DNA from: Streptomyces vietnamensis
GTDB taxonomy: Bacteria > Actinomycetota > Actinomycetes > Streptomycetales > Streptomycetaceae
DNA length: 64,000 nt
Reading direction: 5' to 3'
NCBI RefSeq assembly: GCF_000830005.1
Contig: NZ_CP010407.1
Location: forward strand, 7,700,001 to 7,764,000
Each line of letters starts with the position of its first letter. The stretch's first letter is position 1. Shown piece by piece: positions 16,927 to 24,931 of the stretch. The position numbers and the translations under genes were made by a program. A model generated the notes under the pieces. The model worked only from the letters and a program-made list of their open reading frames with translations, was not told where the DNA came from and did no database searches.

Positions 16927-17325
16927 TCAGGGCAGGTCGATGTGCACGCTCGTCGACTTCACCCGGGCGGTGACCGTGACCCCGACGTCGAGCCCCAGCT
17001 CCTCCACGGCCTCCCGCGTCACCAGCGAGACCAGCCGGTGCGGGCCGGACTGGACCTCCACCTGCGCGGCCACGTCGTCGACCTTCACCCCCGTGACGAT
17101 CCCCACGAAGGAGTTCCGGACGGAGGTCGACACGTCGTCCTCCGGAACCGCGTGGAGCCCGGCGCCCCGCTCCCGCGCGAAACGGGCCAGGGCCGTCCCC
17201 TCGATCACCCGCTTGCCGGCCCCGTCCCGCTCCATGGCGAGCTTGCCGCCGTCCGCCCACCGGCGGACGGTCTCCGAACTCACTCCGAGCAGCCGCGCTG
17301 CCTGCCCAATGCTGTATGACGGCAC
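16927..17325 (-). CDS. MerR-like HTH and TOBE domain molybdate-responsive regulator
   Basis: A protein of 132 residues. The N-terminal 50 residues are an excisionase/MerR-type HTH (SIGQAARLLGVSSETVRRWADGGKL); residues from about 65 form a TOBE/Mop domain (SVRNSFVGIVTGVKV, then LVTREAVEELGLDVG and RVKSTSVHID). It probably senses molybdate and binds DNA. It is the intact version of the shortened gene at 11130-11348, and the two flank the molybdenum hydroxylase region. GTG 17325 has a TAGAGT -10 (17337-17332) six bases upstream, suggesting a leaderless transcript. Confidence 0.85.
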   Translation of the reverse strand: MPSYSIGQAARLLGVSSETVRRWADGGKLAMERDGAGKRVIEGTALARFARERGAGLHAVPEDDVSTSVRNSFVGIVTGVKVDDVAAQVEVQSGPHRLVSLVTREAVEELGLDVGVTVTARVKSTSVHIDLP

Positions 17326-17393
17326 AGCCGCACTCTAGGTCACGCATCAGGGCGGCGACGAGTTTCATCCCCGGGCCCCGGGACGGAAGCGGA

Positions 17394-17586
17394 TCAGTCG
17401 CCCGACATTCCCCAGAAGACCAGGCCGGAGACTTCCTTGTGGTCGTCGAAAACGGGGGCACAGCATCCCGAACCCCGGAACATGGGGGGGAAGGCCGGAG
17501 GCGGACGTCCGGTGGACCTCCTCGATTCTCGCGCGCGTGGGAGAGGGGTCGCCGAAATACTCGGCCAATTCCTCGGCGGTCACCAT
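17394..17586 (-). pseudogene. Frame-broken remnant of an unrecognised small gene
   Basis: From ATG 17586 the minus strand reads VTAEELAEYFGDPSPTRAR, a protein-like sequence, and then loses coding character. In a neighbouring frame, text resembling PVFDDHKEVSGLVFWGMSGD continues to a TGA at 17396-17394. Joining the two needs a frame change between two homopolymers, a run of seven G (17484-17490) and one of five G (17454-17458). I do not recognise the family. Similar text also extends upstream of the ATG in the first frame, into the end of the amidohydrolase gene, so the true start is unclear. Confidence 0.35.
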
Positions 17587-17632
17587 GCGCGCGGCGCCGT
17601 CCTCAAGGCCTGACCACCCGCCCGGCTCGGGG

Positions 17633-18877
17633 TCAGCGTCGCACCAGCTCCATTCCGTCGGCGACGACGACTCCGTCGTGCAGGACCGTGCGGTCGGTGC
17701 CACGGTCCATCACGGCACTGGTCGGGGTCTCGCCGTCGACGAGCAGCAGGTCGGCCCGGTCGCCGACGGCCAGGCCGGGCCGGTCGGCGAGGCCGGTGAG
17801 ACCGGGGACGTCGTGGCTCATGATCGAGGCGCCGCCCATGGTCGCGACGGCCAGCGACATCTCGATCAGTTCGTCACGGCGGAAGTTGTTGGTGAAGGCC
17901 AGCTGCCAGGTGCGGTCGAGCATGTCGCAGTTGCCGTACGGGCTCCAGTAGTCGCGCTGGCCGTCCTCGCCGAGGCCGACCCGTACGCCCGCCTCCGTCA
18001 GTGCCACGAGGGACAGCCGGCCGCGGTCCGGCGGTGCCACCGTGGCCATCGCGATGTCGAGTTCGGCGAAGTCGTCGATGATGCGGCGGCTCACGGACTC
18101 GGAGATCGAGCCGAGTTCGTACGCGTGGGACATCGTGACCTTGCCCTGCATGCCCAGGGCCCGGGTGCGCTCCAGGACCAGGTCGGTGGAGAACACGCCC
18201 AGGTGCCCGGGCTCGTGCAGATGGATGTCCACCTCGACCTGGTACTTCTCGGCAAGCCCGAACACGACGTCCAGGTGCCCCTTGGGGTCCCGGTCGAGCG
18301 TGCACGGGTCGATCCCGCCGATCACCTCGGCCCCCGCCTTCAACGAGGCCTCCAGATGGTCGGCGGTGCCCTTCTCGCGGAGGATGCCGGCCTGCGGGAA
18401 CGCCATGACCTGGACCTCGGCCTGCCCGGCGAACTTCTCCTTCGCGGCCATCACGGCGTCGAACTTCTCGAGCTTGCAGTCCACGTCCACCTGGGCGTAC
18501 GAGCGCACGCGCGTGGTGCCGCGGGCGATCATCCGCTCGAGCGTCCCGGCCACCCGCTCCTGGAGCGGCACCTCGGCGGAGCGCCAGTTCTCCCGGTCGT
18601 TGAGCATCATCGTCCACACCCCCGGGCCGCCGGTGTGCGGCCGGAACGGCAGGCCGATCCTGGTCGAGTCCAGGTGCACGTGCACGTCGCTGAACGACGG
18701 CAGCAGCAGCCGGCCCCGGCCCTCCACCACCTGGCCGGCCCGCTGCGCGGCCGACTGCGCGGCCGACTGTGCCGCCGGGGCGTGCGGGCGGATCGCGGCG
18801 ATGCGGGCGCCGGACAGCTCGACGTCGCTGCGCTCTCCGCCCCAGGGGCGTACGTCACGGATCAACAAGGAAATCAC
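17633..18877 (-). CDS. Amidohydrolase, cytosine deaminase-like
   Basis: A metal-dependent hydrolase of 414 residues. The metal ligands are visible: VHVHLD (near 65-70), HLHEPG, the histidine in SHAYELG and the aspartate in GEDGQRDYW. The pattern resembles CodA-type deaminases of cyclic amides. It is the last gene of a transporter operon, 21 bases after the last ATPase, so its substrate is probably what the transporter brings in. GTG 18877 opens the frame, but an AAAGGTGA sequence overlapping it fits better with TTG 18868 or 18865. A 12-bp duplication (18746-18769) encodes repeated AQSA near residue 40. Confidence 0.85.
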   Translation of the reverse strand: MISLLIRDVRPWGGERSDVELSGARIAAIRPHAPAAQSAAQSAAQRAGQVVEGRGRLLLPSFSDVHVHLDSTRIGLPFRPHTGGPGVWTMMLNDRENWRSAEVPLQERVAGTLERMIARGTTRVRSYAQVDVDCKLEKFDAVMAAKEKFAGQAEVQVMAFPQAGILREKGTADHLEASLKAGAEVIGGIDPCTLDRDPKGHLDVVFGLAEKYQVEVDIHLHEPGHLGVFSTDLVLERTRALGMQGKVTMSHAYELGSISESVSRRIIDDFAELDIAMATVAPPDRGRLSLVALTEAGVRVGLGEDGQRDYWSPYGNCDMLDRTWQLAFTNNFRRDELIEMSLAVATMGGASIMSHDVPGLTGLADRPGLAVGDRADLLLVDGETPTSAVMDRGTDRTVLHDGVVVADGMELVRR

Positions 18878-18898
18878 CTTTCGGTAGCGCGAGGAGGC

Positions 18899-19915
18899 TC
18901 AACGGGTCGCCGCGGTCAGCGCCGCGGCGACGGCCTCGGTGTGGTGGCAGGCGATGTCACGGCGCGGCACCTCGCCGGAGCACAGCTCCCGCTGCTCCGC
19001 GTCGAGGCGCGGATGCACCGGGCACCGGGACCGGAAGACGCAGCCGCGCGGAGGGTCGGCGGGGCTGGGCAGATCGCCGACCAGCCGGATCCGCCCGCCG
19101 CGGTCCGCCGCCGGGTCCGCCTGCGGGACGGCGGACAGCAGCGCCCGGGTGTAGGGGTGCCGCGGGGAGCGGAAGACCTCCTCGGTGTCACCGTGCTCCA
19201 TGATCCTGCCCAGGTACATCACCGCGACCCGGTCGGCGAAGTGCTTGACCACGGACAGGTCGTGGGCGATGAAGACGTACGCCACCCCGGTGTCCCGCTG
19301 GATGTCCTCCAGGAGGTTGATCACCTGCGCCTGCACGGAGACGTCGAGCGCGGACACCGGTTCGTCGCAGATGATCAGCTGCGGGTCCAGGGCGAGCGCC
19401 CGGGCGATGCCCACGCGCTGCTTCTGGCCGCCGGAGAACTCGTGCGGGAAGCGGTTGTAGTGATCGGGACGCAGCCCGACCCGGTCCATCAGGTCCCGCA
19501 CCCTGGCCTTGACGCCGCCGGGCGGGGTGATCTTCTGCGCCAACAGGGGCGCGGCGATCGCACTGCCGACGGACTGGCGGGGGTTGAGCGAGGACGACGG
19601 GTTCTGGAAGACCATCTGCACCCGGCGCCGGTACTCCTGGAGGTCCGACCCGCGGAGTTCGGAGATCTCCCGGCCGTCGAGCCGGATGCTCCCGGACGTG
19701 GGCTCCAGGAGCCGCATGAGCAGCCGGCCGGTGGTCGACTTGCCGCAGCCGGACTCCCCGACGAGCCCGAGGGTCTGTCCCGCGTCGACCGAGAAGCCGA
19801 CGCCGTCGACGGCCTTGATCACGCCGCCGCCGGACCTGAAGCCGCCGGACCGGAAGGCGCCGGAGCGGATCGGGAAGTGCTTGGTCAGGTCGGTGACCTG
19901 CAGCAGCGGTGTCAT
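18899..19915 (-). CDS. Oligopeptide/dipeptide-type ABC transporter ATPase (DppF/OppF)
   Basis: An ATP-binding subunit of 338 residues. Walker A is GESGCGKSTTGR near residue 60, the signature is FSGGQKQR, and Walker B is LIICDEPVSALD. The C-terminal oligopeptide/nickel extension carries the cysteine set of this family (GCVFRSRCPVHPRL and further Cys near the end). A small repeat, SGAFRSGGFRSGGG, sits after the first strand. It pairs with the ATPase encoded immediately upstream, which it overlaps by four bases. Confidence 0.93.
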   Translation of the reverse strand: MTPLLQVTDLTKHFPIRSGAFRSGGFRSGGGVIKAVDGVGFSVDAGQTLGLVGESGCGKSTTGRLLMRLLEPTSGSIRLDGREISELRGSDLQEYRRRVQMVFQNPSSSLNPRQSVGSAIAAPLLAQKITPPGGVKARVRDLMDRVGLRPDHYNRFPHEFSGGQKQRVGIARALALDPQLIICDEPVSALDVSVQAQVINLLEDIQRDTGVAYVFIAHDLSVVKHFADRVAVMYLGRIMEHGDTEEVFRSPRHPYTRALLSAVPQADPAADRGGRIRLVGDLPSPADPPRGCVFRSRCPVHPRLDAEQRELCSGEVPRRDIACHHTEAVAAALTAATR

Positions 19916-20925
19916 CGGGCCACCTCCTGGGCCGGTTCCTGAGCGTTCAGGTGGCACCGCGACGGGTGCCCCTCGGGGCCGGCCGGCACGGGCCGCCGGT
20001 CGGCACAGGCCCCGTCGGGCACCAGGTGCGCCTTCGGGCAGCGGTCGGCGAACAGACAGCCCTCGGGCAGCGCGAGCAGCGACGGCGGGAAGCCCGGGAT
20101 CGGCGTGAGCCGCCCGGACGTGCCCGCCAGCGACGGCATCGAGGCAAGGAGACCCTGGGTGTACGGGTGCCGGGGATCGCCGAACAGGTCGGCCACCGTC
20201 GCCTGTTCCACGCACTCCCCGCCGTACATCACCACGACCCGGTGGCACACCTCGGCGACCACGCCGAGGTCGTGGGTCACCAGGATCACCGAGGTCCCGG
20301 TCTCGGCCTGCAGCTCGTTCAGGAGGTCCAGGATCTGGGCCTGCACGGTGACGTCGAGCGCGGTGGTCGGCTCGTCGGCGATCAGCAGCTCGGGTTCGCA
20401 GACCAGCGCCATGGCGATCATCGCGCGCTGCCGCATGCCGCCGGAGAACTCGTGCGGATACGCCGCGTAGCGCCGCTTGGGGTCGGGGATCCCGACCCGG
20501 CCGAGCATGTCGACGGCGACCGCCGCCGCGGCCTTCTTCGACACGTCGTGGTGCACCCGGTACGCCTCGGCGATCTGCACGCCGACCGGGTAGAACGGAT
20601 GCATCGCCGACAGCGGATCCTGGAAGATCATGGCGATCCTCTTGCCGCGGTAGGGACGCATCTGCGCCTCCGTCAGCGGAACGAGGTCCTGCCCGTCCAG
20701 GAGGATCCGCCCGGTGACGGTGGCCGAGGTGTCCTTGAGCAGTCCCATCAGGGCCTGGCTCGTGACGGTCTTCCCGGAGCCGGACTCGCCGACGATGCCG
20801 ACGGTCTCGCCCCGGCGCAGGGTGAGGTCCATGCCGTTGACCGCGTGCACCACGCCGTCGTCGGTGGGGAAGCTCACCCGCAGATCCCGGATGTCCAGCA
20901 GGGGCGCGCCTTCGTTCACGGCCAT
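19912..20925 (-). CDS. Oligopeptide/dipeptide-type ABC transporter ATPase (DppD/OppD)
   Basis: An ATP-binding subunit of 337 residues with Walker [13 protein letters not shown], signature [10 protein letters not shown], Walker [13 protein letters not shown] and the H-loop VTHDLG. The C-terminal [10 protein letters not shown] segment is the family's cysteine-containing extension. It is the partner of the second ATPase; together they drive the two permeases encoded in the same operon. The start ATG 20925 overlaps the permease stop by one base. Confidence 0.93.
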   Translation of the reverse strand: MAVNEGAPLLDIRDLRVSFPTDDGVVHAVNGMDLTLRRGETVGIVGESGSGKTVTSQALMGLLKDTSATVTGRILLDGQDLVPLTEAQMRPYRGKRIAMIFQDPLSAMHPFYPVGVQIAEAYRVHHDVSKKAAAAVAVDMLGRVGIPDPKRRYAAYPHEFSGGMRQRAMIAMALVCEPELLIADEPTTALDVTVQAQILDLLNELQAETGTSVILVTHDLGVVAEVCHRVVVMYGGECVEQATVADLFGDPRHPYTQGLLASMPSLAGTSGRLTPIPGFPPSLLALPEGCLFADRCPKAHLVPDGACADRRPVPAGPEGHPSRCHLNAQEPAQEVAR

Positions 20926-21926
20926 CAGGCAACCCTCACTCGCGGGTCGATCACCGCGTACGCGGCGTCGACCACCACGTTGGCGACGATGATGAAGAAC
21001 GCGGCCATCATGGTGATGGCCATGGTGACCGGCAGGTCGCCGGCCTGTGCGGCGTGCACCGCGGTGAAGCCGACGCCCGGCACCGAGAAGATCTGCTCGG
21101 TGAGCACGGCCCCGCCGAGGAGGAGGCCGATGTCCAGGCCGAGCATGGTGACCACGGGGGTGATGCCGGCCCGCGCCCCGTGCCGGAGCACGATGTTCCG
21201 CCGGGACAGGCCCTTGGCGCGGGCGGTGCGCATGAAGTCCTCGCCGAAGGTCTCCAGCATGTTGCCACGGGTGACCCGGATGTACTGCGCGCTGAACAGC
21301 ACCGCCAAGGCCACCCAGGGCAGCAGGTAGTTCAGGATCCAGCCGCCGGGGCCCGCCCCGCCGAACGGCGAGGCGATCTCGTTCGTGGTGAACGGCAGCA
21401 CGCCCAGGGTGCTGACGAAGCACAGCAGCAGCAACAGGCCGGTCACCGGGATCGGCAGGGACACGCCGACCGAGGCGGCCCCGACGATCAGCTTGTCCGT
21501 GAAGCGGTCCTTGCGCAGCGCGGCGAGCAGACCCAGGCCGACGCCGGCGACGGTCCACAGCAGGATCGCACCGACGGCCACCGACAGCGTGTACGGCAGG
21601 GCCCGCGCGATGATGGCGGTGACGTCCTCGTTGGTCTGGAACGACTTGCCGAGACACGGCCAGTCGCACAGGGTCTCGGCGCCCGGCGCCCCGACCGCGC
21701 GGCTGTCGAGCAGCCCCGACATGTAGGTGACGTACTGGGTGAGGAAGGGCTCGTCCATCCCGAGGGCGACCCGGGCCTCGGCGATGCGGTCAGGGGTGCA
21801 CTCCTGACCGCAGGCCGCCGCGGCCGGGTCCGCCGGTCCGAGCTGGAACAGGCTGAACGTCACGAAACTGATGACGACCAGCAGGGCGATCATCGCGGCG
21901 AACCGCCGCAGGAGGAAACCGGTCAT
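20925..21926 (-). CDS. ABC transporter permease (DppB/OppB type)
   Basis: An integral membrane protein of 333 residues with an N-terminal helix (MIALLVVISFVTFSLFQLG), a periplasmic loop carrying several cysteines (ACGQEC, LCDWPC), and five further helices. The EAA-like cytoplasmic loop is RTARAKGLSRRNIVLRHGAR. The cysteine-rich external loop is also common in peptide permeases of this branch. It starts at ATG 21926, where the binding-protein gene ends. Confidence 0.92.
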   Translation of the reverse strand: MTGFLLRRFAAMIALLVVISFVTFSLFQLGPADPAAAACGQECTPDRIAEARVALGMDEPFLTQYVTYMSGLLDSRAVGAPGAETLCDWPCLGKSFQTNEDVTAIIARALPYTLSVAVGAILLWTVAGVGLGLLAALRKDRFTDKLIVGAASVGVSLPIPVTGLLLLLCFVSTLGVLPFTTNEIASPFGGAGPGGWILNYLLPWVALAVLFSAQYIRVTRGNMLETFGEDFMRTARAKGLSRRNIVLRHGARAGITPVVTMLGLDIGLLLGGAVLTEQIFSVPGVGFTAVHAAQAGDLPVTMAITMMAAFFIIVANVVVDAAYAVIDPRVRVA

Positions 21927-23656
21927 CAGCGTGCGACGCCGACGGTCGACAGGTCGATCGAGCCGAAGAAGTAACCCACCTGCGCGCCGCGGACCTTGGA
22001 GCCGACCACGCTGTTGGTGAAGCTGCGCACCAGCGGGACCAGCGGGTAGTCCTGCATGGTCCTGTCGAACAGGGTGGCCCACTTCTTGCCCAGCTCCTCG
22101 CTGGACCCGTTGGCGCCGCGCAGTTCGTACATCTCGCGGGAGATCTCCGGGTCGAAGTAGCGCGGGATGTTGGAGAAGCCGTACGTCCTGCCGTCCAGGC
22201 TCGGCCCGATGTTCGGGTCGACGGTGGTGCGGACCGAGCCGCTGTCCGCGCCGCCGCACCAGCCGCTGCGGGCGATGTCGGGCATGTTCTCGCCGGCGAG
22301 GACGGTGTAGTAGTTGGCGGACGGGATCGGGCGCAGCTGCAGGTCGATGCCGAGCTGCTTGAGGTTCTGCTGCAGCGTGGTGCCGACGTTCTTGTACTTG
22401 GGGGTGGCGTCGGCGTACCCGTACACCAGCGTCTTGGGGACCTGCTTGCCCGCGAGGAGCTTCCTGGCCTCGGCGAGCTTCGGGCGGCCCGTCGGGTCGA
22501 GGTCGGTGTGCTGCTCGACGTACCCGCGCTGGGACGGGTTGATGTACGACTGGGCGAGCTGGCCGAACCGGTTGCCGCCGTACTGCAGTTGGACGGCCTG
22601 GCGGTCGATGGCGAGCGCGATCGCCTTGCGCACCTGCGGGTCCTTGATGGTCTCGGTGTTGAAGTTCAGCACGTCCGTGCAGCCGAGCAGGCCGGACGCG
22701 GTGCGCTTCGCGACCTCGGGGGCGTCGAGCTCGGCCGCGTCGGAGGCCTGGAGGCCGCCGGCGCTGTCCAGGGTGATCGCCGTCGGGTCCGAGTCGGCGA
22801 GCAGCTGCCGGCTGATGGTGGCCTGGGCGGTGGAGAGGCTGAAGGTGAACGTGTCCGGCAGGGCCGGCCGGTTCGGGTCGGTCGCCGGGTCCCACTGGTC
22901 GTTGCGGACGAGCTTCATCGAGCGGCCGCGGTCGTACGACTTGATCTTGTACGGGCCGGACGACACCGGGTGGTTGGTGTAGTCGAGCTTGGTGTCCCCG
23001 GCGCGCGGCACCGGCGCCGTGTTCGACCGCGAGACCAGGGCGGGGAACTCGGCGAAGGGCTGCTTGAGGTGGAAGACGACGGTGCGGTCGTCCGGGGTGT
23101 CGATCCCCTCGAAGTCGCCGTCGCTGTACGGGCCCTTGTAACCGTCGTCGGCCAGGGCGGAGTTCAGCTCCTGCGGCGCCTGGGTGTAGACGTCGCGGGC
23201 GTAGGTGCGCTCGACGCCGTACTTGATCTCCTTGCTGGTGATCGGCGTGCCGTCCTCGAACTTCAGCCCCGGCTTCAGGGTGTACGTCCAGGTCAGGCCG
23301 TCGGCCGAGGCCTTGCCCAGGTCGGTGGCCAGGTCCGGCACGATCGTCGGGGGCTTGCCGGCGGTCTCCTTGGCCATCGTCAGGGTGCGGTAGTACAGCT
23401 GGCCCACGTTGGCGGTCTGCACGTAGTTGCTGTTGCCGGGGTCGAGGGTCTGGAAGTCCGAGGACATCAGGACGTCGATGTTGCCGCCCTTGCCGGTGAA
23501 GCCCTTCCCGACGTGGACCGGCTCGAAGGTGTCGGCCCCCTTGCCGGAACCGGGCCCCGAGCCGGAGCCGGGGGCGGGCTTGGCGCCGCTGCAGGCGCTC
23601 AGGGCGAGTCCGGCGCTCATGGTCAGGGCGAGCGCGATCGTGGTGCGTCGATTCAC
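21926..23656 (-). CDS. ABC transporter substrate-binding lipoprotein (SBP family 5)
   Basis: A solute-binding protein of 576 residues. GTG 23656 follows an AAGGAG site and gives a signal peptide with lipobox ALSACSG, lipidated at Cys22. A Gly/Ser/Pro-rich linker follows, then the family 5 fold: YTLKPGLKFEDGTPITSKEI is the signature region, and KAIALAIDRQAV is the conserved helix. Family 5 proteins bind peptides, nickel complexes, or small organic nitrogen compounds; the two amidohydrolases of the cluster favour a cyclic amide or similar ligand. This is inference. Confidence 0.92.
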   Translation of the reverse strand: MNRRTTIALALTMSAGLALSACSGAKPAPGSGSGPGSGKGADTFEPVHVGKGFTGKGGNIDVLMSSDFQTLDPGNSNYVQTANVGQLYYRTLTMAKETAGKPPTIVPDLATDLGKASADGLTWTYTLKPGLKFEDGTPITSKEIKYGVERTYARDVYTQAPQELNSALADDGYKGPYSDGDFEGIDTPDDRTVVFHLKQPFAEFPALVSRSNTAPVPRAGDTKLDYTNHPVSSGPYKIKSYDRGRSMKLVRNDQWDPATDPNRPALPDTFTFSLSTAQATISRQLLADSDPTAITLDSAGGLQASDAAELDAPEVAKRTASGLLGCTDVLNFNTETIKDPQVRKAIALAIDRQAVQLQYGGNRFGQLAQSYINPSQRGYVEQHTDLDPTGRPKLAEARKLLAGKQVPKTLVYGYADATPKYKNVGTTLQQNLKQLGIDLQLRPIPSANYYTVLAGENMPDIARSGWCGGADSGSVRTTVDPNIGPSLDGRTYGFSNIPRYFDPEISREMYELRGANGSSEELGKKWATLFDRTMQDYPLVPLVRSFTNSVVGSKVRGAQVGYFFGSIDLSTVGVAR

Positions 23657-23711
23657 TGCGTCTCCTTGTGGACGGAGGGGGGAGGGAGGGCGCGTGGGGA
23701 TGAGCGGGGGT

Positions 23712-24743
23712 TCAGCCGCGGGAGGACCTGGGGTCCAGGGCATCGCGGATCGCGTCGCCGAGGAGGTTGAAGGCGAGCACGGTGATCACCAGCGCGCCGG
23801 CCGGGACGGCGAGGAACCACGGGTCGGACAGGTACCAGTTGCCGGCCTGGGCCGCGTTGAGCATCTGGCCCCAGGACGGCGTCGGGTCCTTGACCCCGAC
23901 ACCGAGGAACGAGAGGGCCGCCTCCGCGGTGATGTTGGTGGGGATCATCATGGTCGCGTAGACCAGCACCACGCCCATCACGTTCGGGATGATCTGCCGG
24001 AGGATGATGCTCCGCCGGGACGCCCCGTACGCCCGGGCGGCCTCGACGAACTCCTGCTCCCTGAGGGAGAGCACCTGGCCCCGTACGACCCGGGCCAGGT
24101 ACGCCCAGCCGAAGAAGCCGAGGATGATCACCAGCGAGGCGATCGGCAGCAGACTGCCCGAGTCGAGGGCGGTGCCGCCGAGCCGGGACTGCATGATCGG
24201 GGTCAGCGACAGGACCAGGAGCAGGTGCGGGAAGGCCAGGAACAGGTCCATCACCCGGCTGATCACCATGTCGACCTTGCCGCCGAAGTATCCGGCGGCG
24301 GCGCCGATCACGGTGCCCAGGACCACCGACACCACCGTGGACAGCAGCGCGATGGTCAGGGAGATCCTCGCGCCGTAGGCCATGCGGGCGAAGATGTCGC
24401 GGCCGAGCCCGGGTTCGAGGCCCAGCCAGTGCTCACCGGACGGGAAGCGGTAGTACTCCAGCGGAAGGCCCGGTGTGTAGAACTCGTCGAGGTAGTCGGG
24501 TCCGGTCCGGGATGTGAACGGATCCTGTCCCTCGACGGCCACCAGTACGGGGGCCAGGACCGCGAACAGCACGATCAGGGCCACCACGATCAGGGCGGTG
24601 ACGGCGATCCGACTGCGCCGGATCCGCAGCCACGCCGTGCCGAGCAGCGAGCGGGCGGCGGCGGCCTCGGGAGCGGGCGGGGGGCCGGCCTTCGGGGCCG
24701 CGGGGTGTTCCGTACGGCTCGGCGACTCATGCAGATCCGTCAC
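23712..24743 (-). CDS. ABC transporter permease (DppC/OppC type), first gene of the operon
   Basis: A membrane protein of 343 residues from GTG 24743. A Pro/Ala-rich cytosolic tail of about 45 residues precedes the first helix (IAVTALIVVALIVLFAVLAPVL). The EAA loop is EAARAYGASRRSIILRQIIPN. Five more helices follow. It lies 55 bases upstream of the binding-protein gene. The in-frame extension further upstream runs over the promoter and is rejected as coding. Confidence 0.92.
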   Translation of the reverse strand: MTDLHESPSRTEHPAAPKAGPPPAPEAAAARSLLGTAWLRIRRSRIAVTALIVVALIVLFAVLAPVLVAVEGQDPFTSRTGPDYLDEFYTPGLPLEYYRFPSGEHWLGLEPGLGRDIFARMAYGARISLTIALLSTVVSVVLGTVIGAAAGYFGGKVDMVISRVMDLFLAFPHLLLVLSLTPIMQSRLGGTALDSGSLLPIASLVIILGFFGWAYLARVVRGQVLSLREQEFVEAARAYGASRRSIILRQIIPNVMGVVLVYATMMIPTNITAEAALSFLGVGVKDPTPSWGQMLNAAQAGNWYLSDPWFLAVPAGALVITVLAFNLLGDAIRDALDPRSSRG

Positions 24744-24780
24744 GTCGGTCCTTCGGCGTTCGGGGGAGGGGATGGCCGGG

Positions 24781-24808
24781 ACGGTATACCAGAAGGAGGG
24801 GTTGTCAA
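24781..24808 (-). promoter_or_regulatory. Promoter of the ABC operon with a GTATAC operator
   Basis: On the minus strand TTGACA (24808-24803) is followed after 16 bases by TACCGT (24786-24781). The palindromic core GTATAC (24784-24789) overlaps this -10. GTATAC cores are typical of GntR/FCD regulators in actinobacteria, and a GntR gene lies in the divergent operon. Confidence 0.55.
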
Positions 24809-24870
24809 CAGGGTCCGGCGCCATCCAGGGCTATTGGCCAGTTGTAGGCGCTCTGTTCGCAAGTTGTGAC

Positions 24871-24899
24871 TTCCAGTTCTGTATACCAATGCCTACGAT
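24871..24899 (+). promoter_or_regulatory. Promoter of the divergent amidohydrolase with a second GTATAC operator
   Basis: TACGAT (24894-24899) is a good -10, with a weak TTCCAG -35 (24871-24876) 17 bases before it. TCTGTATACC, with the GTATAC core at 24881-24886, lies between the two hexamers. The other site reads TCTGGTATACC on the opposite strand, so the two operators are near-identical. Confidence 0.5.
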
Positions 24900-24931
24900 G
24901 GCGGCCCCGTCGACGGTCCTCAGGAGGTCGT

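Noticed and set aside
17537..19942. 801-codon plus-strand open frame opposite the amidohydrolase and ATPase genes
   Set aside because: Antisense to clear ABC ATPase motifs; composition is that of a codon-bias shadow.
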